Shown: positions 32,525-42,044, counted from the stretch's first letter. The stretch: DNA of 64,000 nucleotides from Herbiconiux sp. SALV-R1 (GCF_013113715.1 NZ_CP053345.1:60451-124450); one strand, 5' to 3'. Numbers and translations: made by a program. Notes: generated by a model from the letters alone, not told the origin.

Positions 32525-33787
32525 ATGCTCAACAAGAGGTACGCGGCTCACGTCGGTATCGCAATCGCTGCGACTGCAGCTGTCCTGCTCGCAGGATGTT
32601 CCGCCGGGGGAGGGGAAGCGAGCGAAGACGGCGAGGTCACCTTGACGTTGTCGACCTTCGGAAACTTCGGATATAGCGATGAGCTGATCCAGAAGTTCGA
32701 AGACGAACACCCCGGCATCACCGTGCAGCACGACATCGCCCCGGGCGCAAGCGAAGCCCGACAGAACACCTTCACCAAACTCGCCGCCGGGTCGGGCCTT
32801 AGCGACGTGATCGGCGTCGAGATCGGCTGGACCACAGAGCTCCGCGAATACGCCGACAAGTTCTACCCCGCGACCGAGAGCGACTTCGGCCCATGGGTAA
32901 AATTTCAGACGGACCCCGTGACCACCGAGAGCGGTGAGCTCTACGCGTACGGTGTGGCCACCGGCCCCGAGGCGATCTGCTACCGCTCCGACCTCCTCCA
33001 AGCGGCGGGCCTGCCGACCGACCCCGCCGAGGTTGCTGGGCTGTTCGGCAGCTGGGATGACTACTTCGCAGCCGGTGAGCAGTACGCGGCCAACGGTGGG
33101 AAGGGATGGTTCGACTCGGCGGTCACCGCATTCCGTGCGCAGATCGAGCAACTGGAATACCCCTATCAGGACGAAGACGGTGAGATCACCGCGACAAGCC
33201 CGGAGATCGAGGAGATCTTCAAGACCACCCTCGGCGTCGCACCGCAACTGTCCGCGCATCTGGAGCCGTTTACCGACGACTGGGCAGCAGCCACGGCGAA
33301 CTCCGGATTCGCGACCATGGCGTGCCCAAGCTGGATGCTCGGGCTGGTGGAAGGCAACGCACCTGATGTGGAGGGTTGGCGCCTGGCGGACGCCTTCCCC
33401 GGCGGAGGCGGCAACTGGGGCGGATCGTTCCTCGCCGTCCCCAAGCAGAGCCAGCACCCCGAGGAAGCTGCTCTCCTGGCCTCGTGGCTAACGGCACCGG
33501 AGCAGCAGATCGAAGCCTTCAAGGTCGCAGGCCCGTTCCCGAGCCGCGAGGAGGCATTCGACTTGCCCGCACTCACCGAGGTCACCAACCCCTACTTCGG
33601 TGACCAGGCCGTGGGTGAGATCTACGTCAACCGCTCTGAAGCGATCGACACCGTCGCCTACAAGGGCCCTCTCTTTGCCCAGATCGAAGACCTGGTGACC
33701 AACGCGATCGTCCGGGCCGACACGGGCAAGCAGTCGGTCGACGATGCATGGAACCAGTTCGTCGACGAAGTCAACGGACTCAACTAA
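32525..33787 (+). CDS. CUT1-type sugar-binding lipoprotein
   Basis: Start set at ATG 32525 after GAAGGAGTG. 420 residues with lipobox 'VLLAGC' (Cys at about residue 25) and a type II solute-binding fold: 'LSTFGNFGYSDELIQKFEDE', 'YGVATGPEAICYRSDLL', C-terminal Trp-rich 'PSWMLGLVEG'. Delivers an oligosaccharide or glycoside to the two permeases downstream. The ATPase is not encoded in the cluster and is probably a shared MsiK-type protein. Confidence 0.85.
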   Translation: MLNKRYAAHVGIAIAATAAVLLAGCSAGGGEASEDGEVTLTLSTFGNFGYSDELIQKFEDEHPGITVQHDIAPGASEARQNTFTKLAAGSGLSDVIGVEIGWTTELREYADKFYPATESDFGPWVKFQTDPVTTESGELYAYGVATGPEAICYRSDLLQAAGLPTDPAEVAGLFGSWDDYFAAGEQYAANGGKGWFDSAVTAFRAQIEQLEYPYQDEDGEITATSPEIEEIFKTTLGVAPQLSAHLEPFTDDWAAATANSGFATMACPSWMLGLVEGNAPDVEGWRLADAFPGGGGNWGGSFLAVPKQSQHPEEAALLASWLTAPEQQIEAFKVAGPFPSREEAFDLPALTEVTNPYFGDQAVGEIYVNRSEAIDTVAYKGPLFAQIEDLVTNAIVRADTGKQSVDDAWNQFVDEVNGLN

Positions 33788-33792
33788 CGGCC

Positions 33793-33827
33793 CATTGGGG
33801 TGGGCCCTCCGCGGGCCCACCCCAATG
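33793..33827 (+). terminator. Intercistronic hairpin after the binding-protein gene
   Basis: A perfect 15-bp stem (CATTGGGGTGGGCCC and its complement) with a 5-nt loop lies between the stop of the binding protein and the permease start. There is no T-run, so it more likely stabilises the upstream mRNA or acts as a partial attenuator than a full terminator, raising binding protein over permease. Confidence 0.7.
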
Positions 33828-33845
33828 TCCACGAAGGACCACGCC

Positions 33846-34838
33846 ATGACAACTCTTCGCCCGTCTCACCGCGAGTCGCCCGAGAATCACCAAGCGTCGC
33901 CCCCGCAACCAACGCGCGCGCTCTCATCCCGATTCGCGCGATGGGACAAGAAGTACTCCGCGTACGTCTACATCCTGCCGTTCTTTGTTCTTTTCGCTCT
34001 CGTCGGAGCGATCCCGCTCGCGTACACGGCATGGGTGTCCCTGAATGACTGGAGCCTTATCGGCGGCCAGGGAGACTTCATCGGATTCGACAACTATGTC
34101 GCGGTCCTCGGTGAACGCAACTTCTGGATCGCCCTCCGGAACACGCTCAGCATTTTCATCATCCAGGTCATCCCGCAGCTCGTGATCGGACTCGCCATCG
34201 CGGCAGCTCTCGACCGCAATCTGCGCAACGGAACCCTGTGGCGCATGGGCGTGCTCCTTCCCTTCATCGTCATGCCGGTCGCCGTCGCACTCATCTTCAA
34301 CTCGCTCTACGGCGACCAGTACGGCCTCATCAACACCACCCTCCAGAGCCTCGGCCTGCCCACGGTCGGATGGCACTCCGACGTCCTCCCCAGCCACATC
34401 GCGATCGCAACCATGGTCGACTACCGGTGGACCGGATACGCAGCCCTGATCCTCCTCGCCGGCATGCAGGCCATCCCACGCGACTACTACGAGGCTGCAA
34501 CCCTCGACGGTGCCGGATCGCTTCGGCAGTTCTTCTCAATCACCATCCCGCAGCTCAGAGGCACCCTGATCTTCGTCATCGTGACCGCCACCATCGGCGG
34601 ACTGCAGATCTTCGACGAACCGCGCCTCTTCGACGACCAAGGCCTGGGAGGCCCCGACGGGCAGTGGCTGACCCTGACCCTCTACCTCTACAAGCTTGGC
34701 TGGAACGACCTCGACTTCGGTCGCGCCTCCGCCGTCGCCTGGCTGCTCTTCTGCCTCATCGCGATCATCGCCTTGATCAACCTCTTCATCACCACGCGTA
34801 TCGCCTCAAGCGCACGCCGCAAACGAAAGGGGGAGTGA
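33846..34838 (+). CDS. CUT1 ABC permease (MalF-like)
   Basis: 330 residues, six transmembrane helices after a ~35-residue basic leader, with the EAA loop 'YYEAATLDGAGSLRQFF'. ATG 33846 preceded by GAAGGA. Its stop overlaps the next ATG (TGATG). Confidence 0.9.
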   Translation: MTTLRPSHRESPENHQASPPQPTRALSSRFARWDKKYSAYVYILPFFVLFALVGAIPLAYTAWVSLNDWSLIGGQGDFIGFDNYVAVLGERNFWIALRNTLSIFIIQVIPQLVIGLAIAAALDRNLRNGTLWRMGVLLPFIVMPVAVALIFNSLYGDQYGLINTTLQSLGLPTVGWHSDVLPSHIAIATMVDYRWTGYAALILLAGMQAIPRDYYEAATLDGAGSLRQFFSITIPQLRGTLIFVIVTATIGGLQIFDEPRLFDDQGLGGPDGQWLTLTLYLYKLGWNDLDFGRASAVAWLLFCLIAIIALINLFITTRIASSARRKRKGE

Positions 34839-35716
34839 TGTCCACTCCTCGCCTCGTCCCTAATCCCACCAAACGTCGCCGCAACCTCACCGGGGGCCGA
34901 CGAGCCGGCTTCGGCTCCTACGCGTTCCTCGCCCTGTGCCTCGTCATCGGATTTCTTCCCTTCTACTGGTCGTTCCTCATCGGCAGCGGGGACTCCGGGA
35001 CGCTCAGAGACCCGAACCGGTCCTGGATACCCGGAGCGAACTTCCTCGAGAACGTGGGGGAGGTGATCAACAATCCGACCGTCAACTTCTGGGCGGCCCT
35101 GCGCAACAGCATCATCGTTTCCGTGACCGTCGCCGCATCGGTGGTGTTCTTCTCAACGCTGGCCGGCTTCGCCTTCGCCAAGCTCAAGTTCCGTGGCCGA
35201 GGATGGCTGCTCACCGCGGTCGTCGCCACCACCGCGGTACCCACCCAGCTCGGTGTGGTGCCGCTGTTCATCATCATGTCGGAGCTGGGCTGGACCGGCA
35301 CGATCGGGGCGGTCATCATCCCCAACCTTGTCACCGCCTTCGGAGTGTTCTGGATGACTCAGTACTTAGGCCAAGTGCTGCCGGATGAGCTGATCGAGTC
35401 CGCTCAGGTCGATGGTGCAAATAGCTTCCGCACCTTCTGGCACATCGTCCTGCCCAGCGCCCGGCCCGCGGCGGCGATGCTCGGGCTGTTCACCTTCATC
35501 GCCACCTGGACAGACTTCTTCTGGCCATCCATCGTGCTCGACGCCCGAAACCCGACGCTCCCCGTCTCGCTCCGCCTCCTCCAAGCGAACTATTTCGTCG
35601 ACTACTCGATCGTCCTCGCGGGCGCCCTCATCGCAACCATCCCTCTTCTGCTGCTCTTCGTCCTCGCGGGCAAGCAACTCGTGAGCGGGATCATGCAGGG
35701 CGCCGTCAAGGGCTGA
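34838..35716 (+). CDS. CUT1 ABC permease (MalG-like)
   Basis: Start set at ATG 34838, overlapping the previous stop and preceded by GAAAGGGGGAG. 292 residues, six transmembrane helices, EAA loop 'LIESAQVDGANSFRTFW' and the usual C-terminal 'GIMQGAVKG'. Partner of the upstream permease. Confidence 0.9.
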   Translation: MSTPRLVPNPTKRRRNLTGGRRAGFGSYAFLALCLVIGFLPFYWSFLIGSGDSGTLRDPNRSWIPGANFLENVGEVINNPTVNFWAALRNSIIVSVTVAASVVFFSTLAGFAFAKLKFRGRGWLLTAVVATTAVPTQLGVVPLFIIMSELGWTGTIGAVIIPNLVTAFGVFWMTQYLGQVLPDELIESAQVDGANSFRTFWHIVLPSARPAAAMLGLFTFIATWTDFFWPSIVLDARNPTLPVSLRLLQANYFVDYSIVLAGALIATIPLLLLFVLAGKQLVSGIMQGAVKG

Positions 35717-35754
35717 GCCCACGCACCGTCCACATCAACCGAGAAAGATTACTC

Positions 35755-36921
35755 ATGAACATCCCTGCCGCTGAGCCTTACGCCATCACGATGTGGGACT
35801 TCTCCTGGCTCGAGCGCCGTTGGCCCGGCGCCGGATACGAAGACTGGGACGAAGCGCTGAGTCAGCTCGTCGACCGCGGCTACAACGCCGTGCGCATCGA
35901 CGCCTACCCCCACCTCATCGCCGCCAACCCCGACCGCGAATGGGAGCTGTTCCCCAACTGGGACACCCAATCCTGGGGCGCCCAGTCGAATGTTCGCGTG
36001 CGGCCGCTCCCTGCACTGACCGAATTCCTCAAACGTGCCCGCCACCACGGCGTGCGAGTATCGCTCTCCAGCTGGTTCCGCGAAGACGTCGCCAACACCA
36101 GGGTGCATTACGACACCCCCGAGCGCTTCTCCGACATGTGGATCACCACACTGCGTCACATCGAACAAGAGGGGCTGCTCGACACCCTCCTCTTTGTCGA
36201 TCTCTGCAACGAATACCCCCTCCGCGTCTGGGCGCCATGGCTCTACACCGAGCGACTCGCGCAGAACGTCTTCCGAGCGAGACGAGGCGACCTCGCCGAT
36301 GCTGTGCCGCCGGAAGCGAGCCGCACCGAGGCGTGGGTCGCGGAGTGGATGAACGGCACCATCGACCGCGTGCGCGCCGCCTACCCCAACCTGAAATACA
36401 CGTACTCGTTCTCCAGCGAACTAGCCACCTGGCGCGACCAAGACGTCTCCAGCCTCGATCTGCTGGAAACCCACATCTGGCTCGCCAACAACGAGTTCAC
36501 CGACTACTACGACAAGGTCGGCTACCGCTTCGAAAAGTTCTCGCCCGCCGGCTACGACAACGTCGTCCAGCGCGGCCGCGAGGAGTACTACCGCGGGCAA
36601 GAACAATACGACGCGTCCCTGTTCCGGATGATCGACAACGTGGCGGACTGGTCGCGCGCCACCGGCAAACCGCTGGCCATCACCGAATGCTGGTCGCTCG
36701 TCGACTACAAAGACTGGCCGGGCCTGGAGTGGGACTGGATCCTGGACATCAACGCCCGCGCCGTCGAGTACGCTCTCGGCACCGGGCGGTTCGTCGGGCT
36801 AGCGACCAGCAACTTCTGCGGCCCCCAGTTCGTGGGGATGTGGCGAGAGGTCGACTGGCACCGCCGGCTGACGACGGCGATCAAATCGGCCTCCATCGAT
36901 GAGGACCTCCGGGGTGCCTGA
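35755..36921 (+). CDS. Cellulase-like glycoside hydrolase (TIM barrel, clan GH-A type)
   Basis: 388 residues without a signal peptide, so it acts inside the cell on imported material. Acid/base candidate Asn152-Glu153 in 'FVDLCNEYP' and nucleophile candidate Glu311 in 'AITECWS' are placed as in GH-A enzymes at the ends of strands 4 and 7. Resembles the 'sugar-binding cellulase-like' proteins of unknown specificity. Following the importer directly, it probably hydrolyses the imported glycoside. Overlaps the lactonase gene. Confidence 0.75.
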   Translation: MNIPAAEPYAITMWDFSWLERRWPGAGYEDWDEALSQLVDRGYNAVRIDAYPHLIAANPDREWELFPNWDTQSWGAQSNVRVRPLPALTEFLKRARHHGVRVSLSSWFREDVANTRVHYDTPERFSDMWITTLRHIEQEGLLDTLLFVDLCNEYPLRVWAPWLYTERLAQNVFRARRGDLADAVPPEASRTEAWVAEWMNGTIDRVRAAYPNLKYTYSFSSELATWRDQDVSSLDLLETHIWLANNEFTDYYDKVGYRFEKFSPAGYDNVVQRGREEYYRGQEQYDASLFRMIDNVADWSRATGKPLAITECWSLVDYKDWPGLEWDWILDINARAVEYALGTGRFVGLATSNFCGPQFVGMWREVDWHRRLTTAIKSASIDEDLRGA

Positions 36922-37759
36922 CGCCGAACAGTGGACCGACCCCGTCACCGTCCACGGCGAGGGACCGATCTGGAACCCTCTCGTTCAGCGATTCCAAGCT
37001 GTGGACATGCTCGCCGGCGACGTCCTGACAATCCGTGATGGCCAGGTGACAGATCGCACACATGTCGATTCGATCGCGGCCGCCATCCGGCCCCGGGCCA
37101 TTGGGGGGCTGATCGTGGCCGGAGAACACGACGTCTTCCTTCTCGACCCAGACACTACCCAGCACCGAATCAAGGACGCTGGCATCGCCGCCGGGGCACG
37201 TTTCAACGAAGGCACGTGCGCGCCCGACGGCAGCTTTTGGTGCGGTTCAATGGCCTACGACGCTGCGTCCGATGCAGGCATTGTCGTCCGTCTAGACCCG
37301 GAAACCCTGGAGTTCACTCGTGTCGCGTCCGATGTGACGATCTCCAACGGCCTCGCCTTCGAGGACACGAATACCGCGTACTACGTCGACTCCGCCACCA
37401 AACGAATAGACCGCCTCCGTATCGCGGGCGATCGCATTCAGGCGCGCGAGCCGTGGGTTGACCTCCGTGACATCGAGGGAGTGCCCGACGGGATCTGCCT
37501 GGACGCAGAGGGGGGCGTATGGGTTGCGCTGTTCGGAGGCGGCGCGGTGCACCGATACGACAACAACGGCAACTGGACAGAGATCATCCATCTTCCGGTC
37601 GCCCAGGTCACGGCCTGCACACTGGGAGGGCCCGATGGGCGCGAGCTCGTCATCACCACGTCCAAGCTCGGGGTGGAAGACCACGACGGCCCATCGGGGG
37701 CGTTCTTTCACGCCACCGTCGACGTACCAGCCGCAGCCCCTCACCTGTTCGGCGCATAG
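36914..37759 (+). CDS. SMP-30/gluconolactonase family lactonase
   Basis: GTG 36914 is preferred because GAGGA (36901-36905) precedes it; ATG 36899 is in frame but lacks a site. About 281 residues of six-bladed propeller with the metal ligands 'GEGPIW' (Glu), 'ISNGLAF' (Asn) and 'VPDGICLDAEGGVW' (Asp), plus 'FNEGTCAPDGSFWCG'. Opens an aldonolactone to the aldonate, feeding gluconokinase or the dehydratase. It overlaps the glycosidase gene's end. Confidence 0.85.
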   Translation: MPDAEQWTDPVTVHGEGPIWNPLVQRFQAVDMLAGDVLTIRDGQVTDRTHVDSIAAAIRPRAIGGLIVAGEHDVFLLDPDTTQHRIKDAGIAAGARFNEGTCAPDGSFWCGSMAYDAASDAGIVVRLDPETLEFTRVASDVTISNGLAFEDTNTAYYVDSATKRIDRLRIAGDRIQAREPWVDLRDIEGVPDGICLDAEGGVWVALFGGGAVHRYDNNGNWTEIIHLPVAQVTACTLGGPDGRELVITTSKLGVEDHDGPSGAFFHATVDVPAAAPHLFGA

Positions 37760-37769
37760 GGAACCCGCG

Positions 37770-38351
37770 TTGGACTCGACTGCACCGTCGATTCTCCGCC
37801 ACATTGTGGTCTCAGGTCCCGCCGGCAGCGGTAAGAGCACGGTCGCGAGAGCGCTGGCCGGGGAACGCAGGCGGGTGTTCATCGAGGGAGACGACCTGCA
37901 CCCGGAGGACAACGTCGGGAAAATGCGCAACGGCCGCCCACTGACCGACGACGACCGGTTGCCATGGTTGCGAGCCATCCGCGCCGAGCTCGATCGCCGG
38001 AGCGCGCAAGGCGAGTCGGTCGTCGTGGCTTGTTCCGCCCTTCGACGACAGTATCGAGACCTGCTGCGGGGGCAGGCGGGCGACGTGTTCATCGTCCAGC
38101 TCGTCACCGACGTGGCCACCCTGAACGAACGAGTGGCCGGCCGGGCCGGCCACTTTATGCCCTCCATCCTCATCCAGTCCCAGATTGCCGCTCTCGAGCC
38201 CCTCGGACTGGACGAGGTAGGCGCGGTGATTCGCGCCCACCTCCCACCCGACCGTGTCCTGATGGAAGTCGAGAAAGCACTCGCTCATCTGGGCCCAGCC
38301 TCGACGCGGCTCAATCAACCCGACGACCGGCGTATTGACTATGACCGGTAG
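37770..38351 (+). CDS. gntK: Gluconokinase (GntK-like, P-loop)
   Basis: Start TTG 37770 is 11 bp after the lactonase stop; the upstream open frame is shadow. 193 residues: Walker A 'GPAGSGKST' (Lys22), 'FIEGDDLHPEDNVGKM' and 'MRNGRPLTDDDRLPWL', which are hallmark GntK stretches, and 'ALRRQYRDLLR'. Phosphorylates gluconate (or a related aldonate) at C6. The C-terminus is slightly extended and overlaps the SDR gene by 11 bp. Confidence 0.85.
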   Translation: MDSTAPSILRHIVVSGPAGSGKSTVARALAGERRRVFIEGDDLHPEDNVGKMRNGRPLTDDDRLPWLRAIRAELDRRSAQGESVVVACSALRRQYRDLLRGQAGDVFIVQLVTDVATLNERVAGRAGHFMPSILIQSQIAALEPLGLDEVGAVIRAHLPPDRVLMEVEKALAHLGPASTRLNQPDDRRIDYDR

Positions 38352-39114
38352 CGAAGTATCGCAGCGACCACGCGTCGATTCCGCCCCTCGGTTCGTTCTA
38401 GTCACTGGTGCCGGCGGTGGCATAGGACGCAGCGTTGCGCTCGCGTTCGCAAAACCTGCCGCCCACCTCGTCTTAGTCGGCAGGTCGAGGTCTGCGTTGG
38501 ATCAGACGGCCCAGCTCGTCACCCGGGCGGGGAGTCACGCGACTGTTCTCAGCCTCGACGTAACCGACGCCGAGGCGTTCGCCTCCGTTTCCGGTGCGCT
38601 GCCCCACCTCGACGTGTGTATCAACACAGTCGGAGTGATAGAGACAGCTGCGCTCGGGGACATGGACGACGACGCATTCAGCAAAATCCTTGACGTCAAT
38701 GTGCGCGGTCTGTGGCTATCAATGAAGAACGAGATACGAATCATGCGAAAGTCGGGCGGCGGCACGATCATCAACATCGGCTCCAACGTGGGATCACGCC
38801 TCACCCGCCCCGGGATGGGAGCGTACGCCGCGTCCAAAGCAGCTGTCAGTTCTCTCACTAAGACAGCGGCGCTCGAGGAACTGCCGAATGGTATTCGGAT
38901 CAATTGCATCTGCCCCGGCCCCGTGGATACACGCTTGTCGTACCGACCGGGTGAGGACCGAATCACTCGCGACACTCGGCTCAGCTCGTCCAACCCGTCC
39001 CGGCGAGCCGCGGCCCCGGCCGAGATAGCGGGCGCAGCCGTATGGCTTGCCTCGGCGGACGCCGCTTACATCGTCGGGCAAGAGATCGTTATGGACGGCG
39101 GCGCTTCCATCTGA
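38341..39114 (+). CDS. SDR-family oxidoreductase
   Basis: ATG 38341 is preferred over TTG 38335. 257 residues: 'VTGAGGGIGRSVAL' cofactor motif, catalytic Ser in 'NIGSNVGSR', 'YAASK', and C-terminal 'GQEIVMDGGA'. The NNAG motif is changed to 'INTVG', an unusual but tolerated variant. Last gene of the plus operon; probably a sugar or aldonate dehydrogenase. Confidence 0.8.
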   Translation: MTGSEVSQRPRVDSAPRFVLVTGAGGGIGRSVALAFAKPAAHLVLVGRSRSALDQTAQLVTRAGSHATVLSLDVTDAEAFASVSGALPHLDVCINTVGVIETAALGDMDDDAFSKILDVNVRGLWLSMKNEIRIMRKSGGGTIINIGSNVGSRLTRPGMGAYAASKAAVSSLTKTAALEELPNGIRINCICPGPVDTRLSYRPGEDRITRDTRLSSSNPSRRAAAPAEIAGAAVWLASADAAYIVGQEIVMDGGASI

Positions 39115-39228
39115 AATGAGCAAGACGGTGATCGAATACCGCTGGTCCACCGCGCAACCGAGCGTGAACATCCGATGTGTTGCCCCGGCGGATTCGCGAC
39201 CGCCACGCGTCAGTAGGGAGGGGTGGCG

Positions 39229-39420
39229 TCACTTGTCGCTGGTGCCCGCGGCGAGTCTGCTGGACACGATTTCGCGCCGGATGGTCATGTGTCTGACGCT
39301 GGGGAGCGCAGCGAGCTGGCGGCAGCTCATCACCTGCTCGTCACGCAGCTGCTCGACAATGAGCTCGCGGCCCTGCTCAGAGGTGACCGGGACGCGCTCG
39401 GCATCGGTATGGATGCTCAT
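39229..39420 (-). pseudogene. DeoR-type HTH remnant
   Basis: A 63-residue frame contains 'RELIVEQLRDEQVMSCRQLA' followed by 'SVRHMTIRREI', clearly the N-terminal wHTH of DeoR-family repressors (expected ...VSxxTIRRDI...), then stops where the wing and ~190-residue effector domain should follow. No continuation was seen in other frames down to the convergent SDR gene at 39114. The rest of this 363-bp gap (39115-39477) holds nothing else recognisable. I read it as a truncated regulator gene. Confidence 0.6.
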
Positions 39421-39477
39421 GATCGGCCATAGGTCTGGAGCCGGGTGTGGCTCTCGATACCGGATGCGCCTGGCGGG

Positions 39478-40266
39478 CTATTTGGAAGTGGCTCTGCCGG
39501 GGATATGGCTGAGGATCGATTTCGAGAATCCGCCGTCGACGCAGACGTCTTGACCAGTAACGTAAGCGGCGAGGGGGCTGATCAGGAACTCGATGACGTT
39601 GGCGATGTCGAGCGGGTCGCCGATCCGGCCAAGAGGGATGATGTCCGTTCGAGCCTTCTCGATCACCGGGTCGAGATAGACCTTGTCCGTCATGCCGGTT
39701 CGCGTCATCCCGGGGGAGACGACGTTCACGCGAATGCCGTCGCATGCCCATTCAAGAGCGAAGGTCTGGGCAAGGAGCGTCAGCGCGGCCTTCGTGGGAC
39801 TGTACGGGCCGGAGCCCGCGTGCGGTTGCTGTCCCGACATGGACGAGGTGAAGCACGCCGCGCCTTGACTGGCCGCGAGGTGCGGGTGACTCGCCTTTGC
39901 CAGGAGCCAGGCCGACCGCACGTTCACGGAGAACATCGCGTCCCAGTCCTGAAGTGAGGTGTTCGTCAGCAGGCCCGGATCGGCTATGCCGGCGTTGGCG
40001 ACGAGCGCGTCCAGGCCCCCAAACTTCTCGGCAGCCTCGTCTACCAATCGGCCTGGCACGGCCGGGTCGGAGAGGTCTCCGACGAGCGCGATGGCATCGC
40101 CTCCCATCTCCTGAATCTGCTGGACGACGCGTTGCTGCTGCGGGCCGGACCTGTTGCCGCACACGGCGATGTGAGCCGCCTCGCCGCGACTCAGAGCTGA
40201 CTCGGCGATTCTGACGCTGACCGCGGCACCGATCCCACTGCTTGCGCCGGTGACCAGAGTTCTCAT
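39478..40266 (-). CDS. SDR-family oxidoreductase
   Basis: 262 residues: 'VTGASSGIGAAVSVRIA', 'VANAG', Ser in 'TSSMSGQQP', 'YSPTK' and 'GQDVCVDGG'. A classical NAD(P)-dependent sugar or alcohol dehydrogenase by fold. It is 16 bp downstream of a second SDR in the long minus operon, so the pair may act on successive carbons or diastereomers. Confidence 0.8.
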   Translation of the reverse strand: MRTLVTGASSGIGAAVSVRIAESALSRGEAAHIAVCGNRSGPQQQRVVQQIQEMGGDAIALVGDLSDPAVPGRLVDEAAEKFGGLDALVANAGIADPGLLTNTSLQDWDAMFSVNVRSAWLLAKASHPHLAASQGAACFTSSMSGQQPHAGSGPYSPTKAALTLLAQTFALEWACDGIRVNVVSPGMTRTGMTDKVYLDPVIEKARTDIIPLGRIGDPLDIANVIEFLISPLAAYVTGQDVCVDGGFSKSILSHIPGRATSK

Positions 40267-40282
40267 CGATAGCCCTTCCTCG

Positions 40283-41038
40283 TCAGCTGCCCATCCCCAG
40301 GTGTGCTCCTCCTGCGACGTCGAGGCTGACGCCGGTGATGTATCGGTTGCGAGGATCCGCGAGGAAAAGGGCCGCGTTCGCGACCTCCTCGGGCCGGGCG
40401 AAGCGCTGCATCGGCAATTGAGCTGCGCGTTCGGCGCGCGCCCGATCCGCTGCGTCGGCGTCGTCGCCTGACGCGTCGGCGAGCTGCGCCCACATCGCGG
40501 TCTCGACGGGGCCGGGCGTGATGGCGTTGACCGAGATCCCGGATGGTCCGAGGATCTGGGCCATCGACCACATGATGTGGAGCACCGCGATCTTGCTGGC
40601 GTTGTACGGCAGGTACGCGCGGCGGGCTTCCTTCGCGGCGACGGAGGAGAACAGCAGGATGGTCCCTTTGGTGCCGGTGTCGAGCATCGCCTGACCGGTT
40701 TCCCTGACGATGGTGAAGGTACCGGTGGTATTGATGCTCATGATCCGTTCGAACTCAGCCGTGCTGGTTCTCATCGGATCGGGAGTCTCGCCCAACACCC
40801 CGGCGGCGTGGACGAGGGCATCGATGCGCCCGTGGGTGGACACGATGCGGGAGATCGCGAGTGCGACCGCGGACTCATCGGTCACGTCCAGGCTGTGATA
40901 TCCGCTCAACGTCGACTGGCGACCGACGTCACTGCGATCTGCGCCGATCACCGTGGCACCGGCGGTCGTGAACGATTCGACCATGGAGGCGCCGATGCCG
41001 CCGTTGGAGCCGGTGATGAGAACGATCTGGCCGGTCAT
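40283..41038 (-). CDS. SDR-family oxidoreductase
   Basis: Start set at ATG 41038 (GAGGGCACC upstream) rather than the longer frame. 251 residues: 'ITGSNGGIGASMVE', 'VHAAGVLGE', Ser in 'LFSSVAAKEA', 'YNASK', 'GVSLDVAGG'. Member of the Gfo/Idh-isomerase operon. Confidence 0.8.
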   Translation of the reverse strand: MTGQIVLITGSNGGIGASMVESFTTAGATVIGADRSDVGRQSTLSGYHSLDVTDESAVALAISRIVSTHGRIDALVHAAGVLGETPDPMRTSTAEFERIMSINTTGTFTIVRETGQAMLDTGTKGTILLFSSVAAKEARRAYLPYNASKIAVLHIMWSMAQILGPSGISVNAITPGPVETAMWAQLADASGDDADAADRARAERAAQLPMQRFARPEEVANAALFLADPRNRYITGVSLDVAGGAHLGMGS

Positions 41039-41057
41039 CGAGGTGCCCTCGTGGGCG

Positions 41058-42044
41058 TCATTTCTTGGCATGGCTGCTCCACTCGCGGCCGGGCTGTTCC
41101 TCCGTGGGCAGGCCGGCGGCTCTGAGGATCCGATCCAGCAGATGCTGCGTCTTCGCCGCCTCCCGACCCGAGGTGAGCGGCTGCTGCCGATCGCGAACCC
41201 GGTCGAGGAAGTGATGCACCGCGCCGGCGAACCCGAAGGTCTGGGTGGCGGTCGCCCATCCGAACGCCTCCGGCGACATCTCCCGCACGAGGGTGCCGCT
41301 CTCGCGGGTGATCGCGACGCGGTCCGGCGCGGTGACGGAGGCGGTCACCATATCGCCGTAGGCGTCGAGCTTCTCGCTCCAGCCGCCCGCGTTGCGCGCC
41401 GCCATGAGAACACCGGTGTGACCGTTGTCGAAACGCACGAGGGCGCTGACGCCGTCCTCCTGCCAGGGGTCGTCTCCGGCTCGGTGGGCGGTGACCTGCT
41501 CGGGCTCGCCGCCGCAGTACCAGCGCAACAGATCGACCATGTGGATCGCGTTCTCGAAGGTGGCCCGGTACTCGGATCCGGCCCTGTTCTTCTGCGCGAT
41601 GCAGAAGCTGGCCCCGCGCTCGGTGAACGCTGCCCTGCCCGCCTCGTAGACGGGCGCGAAGCGCCGGTTGAAGCCGACCATGAGGACGCGGCCGCTCCCG
41701 TCGGCCAGATCGGCGAGTGCGTCGGCGTCGGCCGCGCTCGTGGCGAGTGGCTTCTCGCAGAACACATCGAGCCCCGCTTCCAACGCCGCCCGGGTGGCCG
41801 CGACGTGCTCCGACCGGGGGGTGAGGACGAAGAGAGCGTCGAGCTCCTCCGAAGCTAGCATCGCCTCGACCGTGGGGAAGGCGCTGCCGAAACCCCATCG
41901 CCTCATCAGCGGATGAGGGTCGTCGCGGCGGGTGACCACGGCGCGGAGTTCGATGTCGTCTCGAGCGACGAGGGTGGGCAGTTGCGCGATGCTGGCGATG
42001 TTGCCTGCACCGGCAACGCCGACGCGGAGCTTCTCAGCGTTCAT
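41058..42044 (-). CDS. Gfo/Idh/MocA-family oxidoreductase
   Basis: Start set at ATG 42044, overlapping the isomerase end by 11 bp. 328 residues: Rossmann 'GVAGAGNIASIAQLP', the conserved 'VFCEKPLATSA' Lys-Pro motif and the C-terminal dehydrogenase-like half with 'ENAIHMVDLLRWY' (His as proton relay). Likely oxidises a ring hydroxyl of a sugar or cyclitol. Two more members of the family are in this operon. Confidence 0.85.
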   Translation of the reverse strand: MNAEKLRVGVAGAGNIASIAQLPTLVARDDIELRAVVTRRDDPHPLMRRWGFGSAFPTVEAMLASEELDALFVLTPRSEHVAATRAALEAGLDVFCEKPLATSAADADALADLADGSGRVLMVGFNRRFAPVYEAGRAAFTERGASFCIAQKNRAGSEYRATFENAIHMVDLLRWYCGGEPEQVTAHRAGDDPWQEDGVSALVRFDNGHTGVLMAARNAGGWSEKLDAYGDMVTASVTAPDRVAITRESGTLVREMSPEAFGWATATQTFGFAGAVHHFLDRVRDRQQPLTSGREAAKTQHLLDRILRAAGLPTEEQPGREWSSHAKK

